A stretch of DNA of 64,000 nt from Streptomyces eurocidicus (GTDB taxonomy: Bacteria > Actinomycetota > Actinomycetes > Streptomycetales > Streptomycetaceae), in contig NZ_LGUI01000002.1 in the NCBI RefSeq assembly GCF_002891295.1, positions 62,001 to 126,000 of the forward strand. The letters run 5' to 3'. Position 1 is the stretch's first letter, and each line of letters opens with the position of its first letter. A program made the position numbers and the translations under genes. The notes below the pieces were generated by a model. That model did not search any database, was not told where the DNA came from, and saw nothing but the letters and a program-made list of their open reading frames with translations. Below are positions 33,741 to 42,244 of the stretch, piece after piece.

Positions 33741-34436
33741 GCATTCCTACAGCTGATCGACTGCAAGACCCGTAGATACGACGACATGGACCGGCTCATG
33801 GACCGGTGGCTGGAGCTGACCGAGGGCAAGCGCACCGCCACCCACTCGGTCGTCGGCCGGGACCGGGCCCGGAGCGACCACTATGTGGAGATCGTGGAGT
33901 TCCCGTCCTACGAGGCGGCGATGAGGAACTCCGGCCTGCCGGAGACCGACCGCGTCTTCGCGGAGATGGCGGCCCTCTGCGACGGCGTGCCCACCTTCAC
34001 CGACCTCGACGTGGTCCGCGACGAACAGCTCTGCAAGGCGACGGCCCGCCGGTTCTTCGAGGACGTCGCCGTCGGCGGCGACCTCGCCCTCGTCGACGAG
34101 CTGTTCACCGCCGACTACCGCGACCACGACATCGCGAAGACGGAGGACACCACCGTCGGTTCCGACGTCATCAAGCAGGACGTCGCCGGCTGGCGGGCGG
34201 CGTTCGACTTCGGCTTCACCCTCCACGACCAGCTGGCCGAGGGCGACCGGGTCGCCACGCGCTGGACCTGGCGCGGCACCCACCACGGCGACTTCATGGG
34301 CCTCGCGGCCACGGGGCGGGTGGGGGAGATGGAGGGCGTGACGGTCTTCTCGTTCCGCGACGGGAGGATCAGCGAGGGCTGGTGGACGTACGACCTGCTG
34401 GCGCTGCTGCGCGCGCTGGACGTCGTACAGCTCTAG
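33738..34436 (+). CDS. Two-domain protein: small alpha/beta-barrel-like domain plus SnoaL-like ester cyclase domain
   Basis: A 232-residue protein. Residues 1-~93 (MAFLQLIDCKT ... HYVEIVEFPSYEAAMRNS) look like a dimeric alpha/beta-barrel domain. Residues ~97-230 are a SnoaL/NTF2-like domain: CKATARRFFEDVAVGGDLALVDELFTADYRDHDI, AAFDFGFTLHDQLAEGDRVATRWTWRGTHHGDFMGLAATGR and ISEGWWTYDLLALLRAL. This is the polyketide-cyclase/ester-cyclase pattern, whose members carry varied activities or only bind ligands. No polyketide genes are near, so the substrate is open. Its translation start is buried in a 20-bp inverted repeat, which implies special control. Confidence 0.82.
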   Translation: MAFLQLIDCKTRRYDDMDRLMDRWLELTEGKRTATHSVVGRDRARSDHYVEIVEFPSYEAAMRNSGLPETDRVFAEMAALCDGVPTFTDLDVVRDEQLCKATARRFFEDVAVGGDLALVDELFTADYRDHDIAKTEDTTVGSDVIKQDVAGWRAAFDFGFTLHDQLAEGDRVATRWTWRGTHHGDFMGLAATGRVGEMEGVTVFSFRDGRISEGWWTYDLLALLRALDVVQL

Positions 34437-34525
34437 AAGGCCGCGCCGGCGGCGGGCGAATCGGTCTTTATCGGCGGACGAACCCCGGTCTTCCGGCCCG
34501 GCCGGGGCCCGGCCGCGGCGTGCCC

Positions 34526-35278
34526 TCAGCCCACCCGCCACCCGAAACGCGGAGCCCGCCGCTCCAGGAACGCCGCGACCCCCTCCGCCGCCTCCCCGCT
34601 GCCCCGTCCCTGCGCCTCCCAGTGCGCCCACCGGTCCGCCGCCCCCGGCGCCGCCGCGAACTCCTTCGCCGCCACCTGAGTGAGCTGGGAGCGCGAGGCG
34701 AGCAGGGCCGCGAACTCCGCCACCCGCCCGTCGAGCGCCTCCGCCGGCCACACCTCGTCCACCAGGCCCGTGCGCAGCGCCCGGTCGGTGCCGATCAACT
34801 CGGCCGAGAACAGCAGGTACTTGGCGGTCGCCGGGCCGACCAGCTCCACCAGCCGCCGGGTGGACGAGGCCGCGTAGACGATGCCCAGCTTGGCCGGGGT
34901 GATCCCGAAGGACGCCCCCTCGGCGGCGAAGCGCAGATCGCACGCGGCCGCGAGCTGGCAGCCACCGCCCACGCAGTAGCCGCGCACGGCCGCGACCGTC
35001 GGCTTGGGGAAGGCGGCGAGCGCCTCCTCGGCCGCGACCGCGAGGTCCCGGGAGGCGTCGGCGCCCTCGGTGAGCGAGGAGATGTCCGCGCCCGCGCAGA
35101 AGGTGTCGCCCTCGCCGGTCAGCACCAGCACCCGGACCGCCGGATCGGCCGCGCAACGCTCCAGGAGCGGGGGCAGGGCCCGCCACATGGCGGTGGTCAT
35201 GGCGTTCCGCTTGGCGGGGTTGGCGATGCGGACGGTGGCGGTGGCGTCGGTGACGTCCAGATGCAGTGCGGGCTCCAT
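34526..35278 (-). CDS. Enoyl-CoA hydratase/isomerase family protein
   Basis: A 250-residue crotonase-fold protein. The oxyanion-hole blocks are NPAKRNAMTTAMW with GDTFCAGADISSLTEG, and AAVRGYCVGGGCQLAAACDLRFAAEGASFG. The hydratase Glu at the first catalytic position (GYxxGGGxEL) is replaced by Gln in GGGCQLAAACD. The second (PAKLGIVYAASSTRRL) is Leu where hydratases have Glu, so it is probably not a classical hydratase. Isomerase, hydrolase or decarboxylase activity is more likely. It is a single gene, convergent with the SnoaL-like gene and divergent from the HdeD-like gene. Confidence 0.88.
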   Translation of the reverse strand: MEPALHLDVTDATATVRIANPAKRNAMTTAMWRALPPLLERCAADPAVRVLVLTGEGDTFCAGADISSLTEGADASRDLAVAAEEALAAFPKPTVAAVRGYCVGGGCQLAAACDLRFAAEGASFGITPAKLGIVYAASSTRRLVELVGPATAKYLLFSAELIGTDRALRTGLVDEVWPAEALDGRVAEFAALLASRSQLTQVAAKEFAAAPGAADRWAHWEAQGRGSGEAAEGVAAFLERRAPRFGWRVG

Positions 35279-35352
35279 GGCCGGATGCTATCCGGGGCGG
35301 GTGACGGCGATCCGTCCTAGGATCGAGTGGGGGGCGCTACGAGGAGGCGCTC

Positions 35353-35988
35353 ATGTCCAAGGGCACGAGACGGGCGCGGGACCCGGGCAGCCACAGGCTC
35401 AGCCGGGGCTTCGGGGTGCTGGCGCTGCTGGGCGGTCTGCTGGTCCTCGCGGGACTGGTGGGCCTGGTCTATGTCGGGTTCGCGACGCTCACCACGATGA
35501 TCCTCTTCGGCTGGCTGCTGCTGATCGGCGGGCTCGTCGGTCTGGTGCACGCCGTCCAGTCGAGGGAGAGCAACTACTTCTGGCTGGGCGTGGTGGTCGC
35601 CGCGCTGAACATGGCCGCCGGCGTGGTGGTGATCCGCCGGCCGGAGGTGGCCGCCGAGGCGCTGACGATGTTCGCGGCGCTGCTCTTCCTCACCGGCGGT
35701 GTCTTCCGGCTGGTGGGCAGCATGGTGGTGCGCGGTCCGCAGTTCGGCTGGACGCTGCTCCAGGGCGCCTTCGACCTGCTGCTGGGCATCCTGGTGCTGG
35801 GCAACTGGCCGCACAGCAGCCTCTACGTCATCGGCACCTTCATCTCGCTCGCCCTGCTCTTCGACGGGCTCGGCCTGATCGCGCTCGGGGTCGGCGGACG
35901 GCGCGTCGTCAACCTGGTGACGGAATCAAATAATCCGGATCGTTCAGTGAGCAACGGTCAGGGTGGCCAGGATCAGTCGCGTGAGTGA
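35353..35988 (+). CDS. HdeD-like integral membrane protein (DUF308)
   Basis: A 211-residue membrane protein with six predicted transmembrane helices in three hairpins (about 20-45, 48-68, 76-97, 102-120, 130-150 and 157-180). The GVLALLGGLLVLAGLVGLVY opening and the repeated A..LLF.TG...LVGS pattern are typical of HdeD/DUF308. Members help with acid or envelope stress in enterobacteria; here the role is unknown. The N-terminus is basic (SKGTRRARDPGSHRLSRG) and cytoplasmic by the positive-inside rule. The tail is polar and Gln-rich. CGAGGAGGCGCT precedes ATG 35353. It stands alone. Confidence 0.85.
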   Translation: MSKGTRRARDPGSHRLSRGFGVLALLGGLLVLAGLVGLVYVGFATLTTMILFGWLLLIGGLVGLVHAVQSRESNYFWLGVVVAALNMAAGVVVIRRPEVAAEALTMFAALLFLTGGVFRLVGSMVVRGPQFGWTLLQGAFDLLLGILVLGNWPHSSLYVIGTFISLALLFDGLGLIALGVGGRRVVNLVTESNNPDRSVSNGQGGQDQSRE

Positions 35989-36115
35989 CCGTGGCATACG
36001 CACGCGATCAAATCCCGTCGATAGACGCTGACTTCTGTTCAGCCTGCCGGTGCGGACCCTTACGTTCCCAACACTCTAGGGTGCGGTCGACCAGGGTGAG
36101 GGGTTGGTATCGGAC

Positions 36116-36616
36116 ATGGAAATCCTCGGGAGCGTCCCGCCCGACCCGGGGCAGGCCCCGCCCCGCGGGCCGATCGAGTTCGACGGCGCTTGGCGGTTCA
36201 CGGCTCCCGCGCTGGACTCCTCCGTGCCCCGGGCCCGGCACGCGGTCCGGGACCTGCTCCGGCACCAGCGGGTGGCCCTGGGCGAGGACCTGCTCCAGGG
36301 GCTGCTGCTGATCGTCTCCGAGCTCGTCACCAACACCGTGCGGCACGCCGCACTGCTCTCCCCGGAAGTCTCCGTGGAGGTCTCCCTGGGCCCGGAGTGG
36401 GTGCGGGTGGCCGTCGAGGACGACCACCCCTACCGGCCCAAGCCCCTGGAGGCCGGCGAGGACCAGACCGGCGGCCGGGGGCTGCTGCTGGTCAAGGCCA
36501 TCTCGGACGAGGCCGGCGGCCTGTGCGACGTGGAGCACACCGCGAGCGGCGGCAAGGTGGTGTGGGCCGCCCTGCCGCTCGGCACTCCGGCTACCAGCCC
36601 GCCGCGTCCCCGGTGA
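36116..36616 (+). CDS. ATP-binding anti-sigma-type regulatory protein (HATPase_c, RsbW-like)
   Basis: A 166-residue protein with a single GHKL ATPase domain. The N-box is ELVTNTVRHA, followed by VRVAVEDDHPY (G1-type Asp) and TGGRGLLLVKAISDEAG. This is the stand-alone Streptomyces kind that binds or phosphorylates anti-anti-sigma proteins; specific partners are unknown. ATG 36116 is preferred, but TTG 36104 lies directly after GGTGAGGGG and cannot be excluded. Its last 26 bases overlap the end of the convergent idi gene. Confidence 0.85.
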   Translation: MEILGSVPPDPGQAPPRGPIEFDGAWRFTAPALDSSVPRARHAVRDLLRHQRVALGEDLLQGLLLIVSELVTNTVRHAALLSPEVSVEVSLGPEWVRVAVEDDHPYRPKPLEAGEDQTGGRGLLLVKAISDEAGGLCDVEHTASGGKVVWAALPLGTPATSPPRPR

Positions 36617-37202
36617 TCTCGCGCACCACGGGTCGCGCGGTGTCCAGGACGTCCATGAACCAGGCGGAGAAGGTGAACTTCTCCCGCAGCGCGTCCAGCT
36701 CGGCCGGGGTCACGAAGGCCGTCTCCTCGACCTCCTCCGGATCCGGTCGCAGCGCGCCGCCCACGGTCCCGACGAAGAGGTGGTTGTACTCCTGCTCGAC
36801 CAGGCCGGACGCGGGGTCCGGGTGGTTGTACCGCACCGTGCCGGCCTCGCGCATCAGCGTCGGCGCGGCACCGAGCTCCTCGCCCGTCCGCCGGGCGGCG
36901 GCGACGAAGGGCGGCTCGCCCGGGTAGGGGTGGCCGCAGCAGGTGTTCGACCACACGCCGGGGGAGTGGTACTTCCCGAGCGCCCGGCGCTGGAGCAGCA
37001 GCCGGCCGGTGTCGTCGAAGAGGAAGACCGAGAAGGCCCGGTGCAGCTTGCCCGGCGCGATGTGGGCGGACAGTTTCTCGGCGGTGCCGATGGTTCTGCC
37101 GGTCTCGTCGACCAGTTCCAGCATGATCGGTTCAGCTGTGCCGTCGGAGGTGGGGACCGTCGCGTCGTCGGTGGAGAGGCCCTTGGCAGGTGTGCTCGGC
37201 AT
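36591..37202 (-). CDS. idi: Isopentenyl-diphosphate delta-isomerase, type I
   Basis: A 203-residue Nudix-fold enzyme interconverting IPP and DMAPP. Motifs: HRAFSVFLFD (54-63), the catalytic Cys region WSNTCCGHPYPGE with Cys88/89, and the Glu of EQEYNHLFVG near 138. The metal-binding cluster EEVEE follows at about 156-160. It fits the bacterial type I enzyme in length. It starts at ATG 37202 with GAGGATGG upstream; the long frame to 38300 lies inside the cation efflux gene. DMAPP is needed for the farnesyl chains used in the hopanoid operon 10 kb downstream. It overlaps the end of the convergent anti-sigma-type gene. Confidence 0.94.
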   Translation of the reverse strand: MPSTPAKGLSTDDATVPTSDGTAEPIMLELVDETGRTIGTAEKLSAHIAPGKLHRAFSVFLFDDTGRLLLQRRALGKYHSPGVWSNTCCGHPYPGEPPFVAAARRTGEELGAAPTLMREAGTVRYNHPDPASGLVEQEYNHLFVGTVGGALRPDPEEVEETAFVTPAELDALREKFTFSAWFMDVLDTARPVVREITGDAAGW

Positions 37203-37258
37203 TGACCATCCTCGTTGTCGGTCGTCGACCCTCAAGTCTGCCGTACGGCGGCCCCGCG

Positions 37259-38206
37259 TCAATGACAGAGTCTGGCCTCGTGCTCCGCGTGGCCACCGGG
37301 CTCCAGCTGGAAGGTGCAGTGCTCCACGTCGAAGTGCTCGCCGAGGCAGCCTTGCAGGTCGTGCAGCATTTTCTCGTGGCCCACCGAGTCCAGGGCGGCG
37401 TGGTCGACCACCACGTGCGCCGACAGCACCGGCATTCCGGATGTGATCGTCCACACATGCAGGTCGTGCAGGTCCTCCACGCCCGGCAGCGCCATGATGT
37501 GTGACCGGATCTCGTCTATGTCGACGTTCTTCGGGGCCGCCTCCAGCAGGACGTCCAGCGCCTCCCGGAAGAGCTTGACCGTCCGCGGGACGATCATCAG
37601 TCCGATCAGCAGCGAGGCGACCGGGTCCGCCTGCGTCCAGCCCGTCGCCATGATCACCAGGGCCGAGATCACCACGGCCAGCGAGCCCAGCGCGTCCGAG
37701 AGGACCTCCAGGAAGGCCCCGCGCACATTGAGGCTCTCCTTCTGCCCCCGCATCAGCAGGCCCAGGGAGATCAGATTGGCGACCACGCCCACCAGACCGA
37801 AGACGACCGTCATCCCGCCCGGCACCTCGGTGGGGTTCGCCAGCCGCTCGATCGCCTCGACGAGGATGAAGCCGCCCACGCCGAGCAGCAGCAGACAGTT
37901 CAGCAGCGCGGCCAGGATCTCGGCACGGGCGTAGCCGTACGTACGGCGACCGCCGGCCGGCCGGTTGGCGAAGTGGATCGCCACCAGGGCCATGCCCACC
38001 CCGACGGCGTCCGTCGCCATGTGACCGGCGTCCGCGAGCAGTGCCAGCGAGCCCGTCAGCGCGCTGCCGACGATCTCCGCGGCGAGCACCGTCAGGGTGA
38101 TCCCCAGCGCGATCCGCAGCCGGCCCCGGTAGGCCGCGGCCGCCGTGCCGGTGGTGCCCGGCGGGGGGCCTCCGTGCGAATGGCCGTGGTCGTGCCCTGC
38201 GCCCAT
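37259..38206 (-). CDS. Cation diffusion facilitator (zinc-type efflux, CzcD/ZitB-like)
   Basis: A 315-residue membrane exporter of divalent metal, probably Zn2+. The N-terminus MGAGHDHGHSHGG is a His-rich metal-binding tail. Six transmembrane helices follow. The metal site in helix II, SLALLADAGHMATDAVG (HxxxD), and the helix V site FLEVLSDALGSLAV are clear. The C-terminal cytoplasmic ferredoxin-like domain has a His-rich end (LHDLHVWTITSGMPVLSAHVVVDHAALDSVGHEKML). ATG 38206 with GGGAGGCG eight bases upstream is the clear start; a longer frame to 38236 lacks a site. It follows idi at 56 bp in the same direction. Confidence 0.92.
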   Translation of the reverse strand: MGAGHDHGHSHGGPPPGTTGTAAAAYRGRLRIALGITLTVLAAEIVGSALTGSLALLADAGHMATDAVGVGMALVAIHFANRPAGGRRTYGYARAEILAALLNCLLLLGVGGFILVEAIERLANPTEVPGGMTVVFGLVGVVANLISLGLLMRGQKESLNVRGAFLEVLSDALGSLAVVISALVIMATGWTQADPVASLLIGLMIVPRTVKLFREALDVLLEAAPKNVDIDEIRSHIMALPGVEDLHDLHVWTITSGMPVLSAHVVVDHAALDSVGHEKMLHDLQGCLGEHFDVEHCTFQLEPGGHAEHEARLCH

Positions 38207-38310
38207 GAAAAACGCCTCCCGTACCGGTGCCCGCACGGCCGACGGGTGCCGGCCGAGGCTTCAGTGAACTACGGGTGGGGGGTATGGGGCAACGCGGCAC
38301 TGAACACCGT

Positions 38311-38342
38311 TGTCATATGCTCTGACCTGCGACGATGTCATA
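38311..38342. promoter_or_regulatory. Direct repeat in the promoter region of the cation efflux gene
   Basis: TGTCATA occurs at 38311-38317 and 38336-38342, 25 bp apart, in the AT-richer stretch upstream of the efflux gene and downstream of galE. It could bind a metal-responsive repressor. It does not match the Zur box that I know. Confidence 0.25.
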
Positions 38343-38358
38343 ACGCGCTGATCTGTGG

Positions 38359-39348
38359 TTATGCCGGGACACGGGCTCCCGGGTGGTGGTGGCACCAGCC
38401 CTCCCAGGCCGACTCCACCATGCCGCGGACATCGTGCGCGGGGCGCCAGCCGAGCTCCCGGGCGATCAGTTCGTTCGACGCGACGACACGCGCCGGATCA
38501 CCCGGACGGCGTGCCTCGACGAGGGGCGCGGGGGTGTGCAGCCCGGTGATCTCCGCGATCAGGTCCGCCATCTCCCGGACGGACACCCCGAGGCCCGTGC
38601 CGACGTTCAGCGTGAGGTCGCCGGAGCCCGGCCGCTCGGCCAGCCGCCGGGCCGCCGCCAGGTGGGCCGTGGCCAGATCCTCGATGTGGATGTAGTCACG
38701 GACGCAGGTGCCGTCGGGGGTGGCGTAGTCGTCACCGAAGATGCGCGGGCTCTCGCCCCGGGTGAGCCGGTCGAACATCATCGGAATGATGTTGTAGACC
38801 CCGGTGTCGGCCAGCTCGGGCGCGGCCGCCCCCGCCACGTTGAAGTAGCGCAGACAGGCGGTGGACATGCCGTGCGCCGCGCCGGTGGCGCGGACCAGCC
38901 ACTCACCGGCCAGCTTGGTCTCCCCGTACGGGTTCATCGGCAGGCACGGCGTCTTCTCCGTGACGAGGTCGACGTCCGGCATGCCGTAGACCGCCGCGGA
39001 GGAGGAGAAGACGAAGCTGCGGACCTTCGCCGCGACCGCCGCCTCCAGCAGGACCGTCAGCCCGTGCATGTTCTCCCGGTAGTAGAGCAGCGGCTTCTCC
39101 ACCGACTCCCCGACCTGCTTCTTCGCCGCGAGATGCACCACACCCGTGACGCCCAGCCGGGCGAACGCCGCGTCCAGCAGCTCGCGGTCCAGAACCGAGC
39201 CCCGCACCAGCTCGCACTCCTCGGGCAGCCGCCCGGCCACCCCGGTGGACAGGTCGTCCAGCACGGCGACCCGCTCACCCGCCGCCACCATCGCCCGCGC
39301 CACGTGCGCCCCGATGTACCCGGCCCCGCCTGTGATCAGCCATGTCAT
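38359..39348 (-). CDS. galE: UDP-glucose 4-epimerase
   Basis: A 329-residue NAD-dependent short-chain epimerase converting UDP-glucose and UDP-galactose. Motifs: GGAGYIGAHVARAM at the N-terminus, the VHLAAKKQVGESVEKPL block, Ser in SSSAAVYGMP, and the YGETKLAGEWL catalytic Tyr-Lys pair. TPDGTCVRDYIHIEDLA, typical of GalE, follows. It is the divergent neighbour of the seven-gene envelope operon and could supply its galactose or galactofuranose precursor, or feed the GT2 enzyme. No Leloir partner genes are near, which supports a biosynthetic role. Confidence 0.92.
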   Translation of the reverse strand: MTWLITGGAGYIGAHVARAMVAAGERVAVLDDLSTGVAGRLPEECELVRGSVLDRELLDAAFARLGVTGVVHLAAKKQVGESVEKPLLYYRENMHGLTVLLEAAVAAKVRSFVFSSSAAVYGMPDVDLVTEKTPCLPMNPYGETKLAGEWLVRATGAAHGMSTACLRYFNVAGAAAPELADTGVYNIIPMMFDRLTRGESPRIFGDDYATPDGTCVRDYIHIEDLATAHLAAARRLAERPGSGDLTLNVGTGLGVSVREMADLIAEITGLHTPAPLVEARRPGDPARVVASNELIARELGWRPAHDVRGMVESAWEGWCHHHPGARVPA

Positions 39349-39617
39349 AACGGCACCCTAATCCAGCCGGGGTAAGGGCCCCGTCGCCTTCACTTCCCTT
39401 CGCTTCCCTTCACTCCAGTGCGCCCGGAACCTCCGGGGCGCCCCGTGCGTCCTGTCAGTGACGGGACGGCGGGGTGCACGTGCGGTGAACGGCACCTTCC
39501 GGTGATCCGATAGCCTCTGCCGACGTGCCGCCCCCGCCGGGGTTCACCGGCACGACTGCCGCCCGCCGCGTCCCGCGGCCCCGGGGCGGCCATGCCAGCC
39601 GCAAGGAGTGAGTTCGT

Positions 39618-41510
39618 CTGTCGACCGCCATCCTCACCGGTCCGCCGCCCGCCGGCTCCTCCCTTGAGGAGGACCTGCGGTCCCTCGGCTTCGACGTCCG
39701 CGTGGCGGCGGACGCCGCCGGGGCGCTGGCCGCCGTCCCGGCCACCGAGCGGGTCGCTCTGGTGGATCCCGGCTTCGTGGGTCATGTGCACGCCCTGCGG
39801 CTGGCACTGACCGACCCCCGCTTCCCGGCCGCCGCCGTCGAGGGCGCGCTCACCGCCCAGCCGGACGCGCGCGCGTCGCTGACGCACGCGCTCGGGGCGG
39901 TCACGGCGGGCCGCTCCGGGACACCCGGACCCGCGTCACCCGCGCGACCGGAAGAGCCTGCGGGTGCCGCGCGGCCGGACAGCGGCTCCGAAGAGCCCAC
40001 CGGCACCGCCCCGTGGGGCGCGAGCCTGCCCGACGCCGTCACCGCCCGGCTGGAAGCCGGCGGCGTCGCCGTGCACCGGCCCGAGCTCGGTGTCCTCGTC
40101 GCGGCCGTGCCGGACGGGGACGACGCGCGGGCGAAGACCCTCGCCGAGGTCGACGCCGTCGACGACGAGGCCGTACGCCTGCGCAACGCCGTGAAGTCCC
40201 GCGACGGCTTCTTCACCACCTTCTTCATCAGCCCGTACTCCCGCTACCTCGCCCGCTGGTGCGCGCGCCGCGGACTCACCCCCAATCAGGTGACGACCGC
40301 CTCGCTGCTCACCGCGCTCGTCGCGGCCGGCTGCGCGGCCACGGGCACCCGGGCCGGCTTCGTCGGCGCCGGCGCCCTGCTCCTCTTCTCCTTCGTCCTG
40401 GACTGCACCGACGGCCAGCTGGCCCGCTACTCCCTGCAGTACTCCACGCTGGGCGCCTGGCTCGACGCCACGTTCGACCGCGCCAAGGAGTACGCCTTCT
40501 ACGCGGGCCTGGCCCTGGGCGCGTCCCGGGGCGGCGGCCACGATGACGTCTGGGCGCTCGCGCTCGGCGCGATGATCCTCATGACCTGCCGGCACGTCGT
40601 CGACTTCGCCTTCAACGAGGCGAACCACGACGCCACGGCCAACACGAGCCCGACGGCGGCGCTCTCCGGCCGGCTCGACAGCGTCGGCTGGACCGTGTGG
40701 GTCCGCCGCATGATCGTGCTGCCCATCGGGGAGCGCTGGGCGCTGATCGCGGTCCTCACGGCGCTCACCACGCCCCGCGTGGTCTTCGTCGTCCTGCTGA
40801 TCGGCTGCGCCTTCGCCGCCTGCTACACCACCGCGGGCCGCGTCCTGCGCTCCCTCACGCGCAAGGCCCGGCGCACCGACCGGGCCGCCCAGGCCCTGGC
40901 CGACCTCGCCGACTCCGGGCCCCTCGCGCGGCTCGCGAGCCGCACGCTGGGCCGGACGATGGCCGCCGGCACCTACAGCGCCCCCTACTGGGCACTGCTC
41001 GGGACCGCCGCGCTCTTCGTCTGGCCGCTGGTCGCGCACACCGTCGGCACCTGGCGAGCCGTACCGCAGGCCGTGGTCTACGCGATCCTCGCCGGAGTGG
41101 CCGTCGCCCACCCGCTCAAGGGCCCCCTCGACTGGCTCGTACCGCCGGTGTTCCGCGCCGCCGAGTACGGCATGATCCTCACCCTCGCCGCCACCTCGGA
41201 CGCCCCCGGCGCCCTGCCCGCCGCTTTCGGCCTGGTGGCCGCGGTCGCCTACCATCACTACGACACGGTGTACCGCATCCGCGGTGGCACCGGCGCGCCC
41301 CCGCACTGGCTGGTGCGGGCGATCGGCGGGCACGAGGGCCGCGTCCTGGCGGTCGCGATCGCCGCCGCCCTGTGGCACGGCCAAGGTTTCACCATCGCGC
41401 TGACGGTCCTCGCGGCCGCCCTCGCGATCACGGTGCTCAGCGAGAGCATCCGTTTCTGGGTGTCCTCCGGGGCGCCCGCAGTACACGACGAATCAGGAGA
41501 ACCCGCATGA
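39618..41510 (+). CDS. DUF5941-type protein with CDP-alcohol phosphotransferase domain (probable CTG start)
   Basis: A 630-residue membrane enzyme. The N-terminal ~170 residues (STAILTGPPPAGSSLEEDLRS and after) form a conserved Streptomyces region of unknown role. The CDP-alcohol phosphotransferase motif then follows in full: D262-CT-D265-G-QL-AR with G279, D283 and D287, inside a set of membrane helices. Such enzymes transfer a phospho-alcohol from a CDP-alcohol to another alcohol. The RGLTPNQVT lead-in resembles di-inositol-phosphate synthases. The rest has several more helices (to about 620). CTG at 39618 is the only in-frame codon with a ribosome-binding site (AAGGAG, nine bases off); GTG 39702 would cut 28 conserved-looking residues. 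It overlaps the NTP-transferase gene by ATGA. Confidence 0.8.
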   Translation: MSTAILTGPPPAGSSLEEDLRSLGFDVRVAADAAGALAAVPATERVALVDPGFVGHVHALRLALTDPRFPAAAVEGALTAQPDARASLTHALGAVTAGRSGTPGPASPARPEEPAGAARPDSGSEEPTGTAPWGASLPDAVTARLEAGGVAVHRPELGVLVAAVPDGDDARAKTLAEVDAVDDEAVRLRNAVKSRDGFFTTFFISPYSRYLARWCARRGLTPNQVTTASLLTALVAAGCAATGTRAGFVGAGALLLFSFVLDCTDGQLARYSLQYSTLGAWLDATFDRAKEYAFYAGLALGASRGGGHDDVWALALGAMILMTCRHVVDFAFNEANHDATANTSPTAALSGRLDSVGWTVWVRRMIVLPIGERWALIAVLTALTTPRVVFVVLLIGCAFAACYTTAGRVLRSLTRKARRTDRAAQALADLADSGPLARLASRTLGRTMAAGTYSAPYWALLGTAALFVWPLVAHTVGTWRAVPQAVVYAILAGVAVAHPLKGPLDWLVPPVFRAAEYGMILTLAATSDAPGALPAAFGLVAAVAYHHYDTVYRIRGGTGAPPHWLVRAIGGHEGRVLAVAIAAALWHGQGFTIALTVLAAALAITVLSESIRFWVSSGAPAVHDESGEPA

Positions 41511-42244
41511 TCGGCCTCGTGCTGGCTGCCGGCGCCGGACGGCGTCTGCGTCCCTACACCGACACTCTGCCCAAGGCTCTGGTGCCGGTGGATGGTGACA
41601 CCACCATCCTTGACCTCACCCTGGGCAACTTCGCCGAGATCGGTCTGACCGAGGTCGCGATCATCGTGGGCTACCGCAAGGAGGCCGTGTACGCCCGCAA
41701 GGAGGCGCTGGAGGCCAAGTACGGCCTGAAGCTCACCCTGATCGACAACGACAAGGCCGAGGAGTGGAACAACGCCTACTCCCTGTGGTGCGGCCGTGAC
41801 GCCCTCAAGCACACCGTGATCCTCGCCAACGGCGACACCGTGCACCCGGTCTCCGTCGAGAAGACCCTGCTCGCCGCCCGCGGCGACGGTAAGAAGATCA
41901 TCCTCGCCCTCGACACGGTGAAGCAGCTCGCCGACGAGGAGATGAAGGTCGTCGTGGATGCCGACAAGGGCGTCCAGAAGATCACCAAGCTGATGGACCC
42001 GGCCGAGGCGACCGGCGAGTACATCGGCGTCACCCTGATCGAGGGCGAGGCCGCCGACGAGCTGGCCGACGCCCTGAAGGTCACCTTCGAGCGCGACCCC
42101 GACCTCTACTACGAGGACGGCTACCAGGAGCTCGTCAACCGCGGCTTCAAGGTCGACGTGGCGCCCATCGGCGACGTCAAGTGGGTCGAGATCGACAACC
42201 ACGACGACCTCGCCAAGGGCCGGGGGATCGCGTGCCAGTACTGA
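41507..42244 (+). CDS. NTP-transferase (LicC/IPCT-like sugar- or alcohol-phosphate nucleotidyltransferase)
   Basis: A 245-residue nucleotidyltransferase: MIGLVLAAGAGRRLRPYTDTLPKALVPVDG (the G-x-G-x-R-L ... P-K signature), NFAEIGLTEVAIIVGY, LWCGRDALKHTVILANGDTVHP (metal Asp) and the C-terminal VKWVEIDNHDDLAKG. It resembles phosphocholine and inositol-1-phosphate cytidylyltransferases. Placed between a CDP-alcohol phosphotransferase and a polyol-phosphate dehydrogenase, it most likely makes a CDP-alcohol from a phosphorylated polyol. The nucleotide and alcohol are inferred only. The start is ATG 41507, overlapping the previous stop (ATGA). It overlaps the next gene by 13 bp. Confidence 0.88.
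   Translation: MIGLVLAAGAGRRLRPYTDTLPKALVPVDGDTTILDLTLGNFAEIGLTEVAIIVGYRKEAVYARKEALEAKYGLKLTLIDNDKAEEWNNAYSLWCGRDALKHTVILANGDTVHPVSVEKTLLAARGDGKKIILALDTVKQLADEEMKVVVDADKGVQKITKLMDPAEATGEYIGVTLIEGEAADELADALKVTFERDPDLYYEDGYQELVNRGFKVDVAPIGDVKWVEIDNHDDLAKGRGIACQY

Noticed and set aside
38311..38342. Zur box for the cation efflux gene
   Set aside because: The direct repeat does not match the TGAAAATGATTTTCA-type consensus that I know, so only a weak regulatory candidate is listed.
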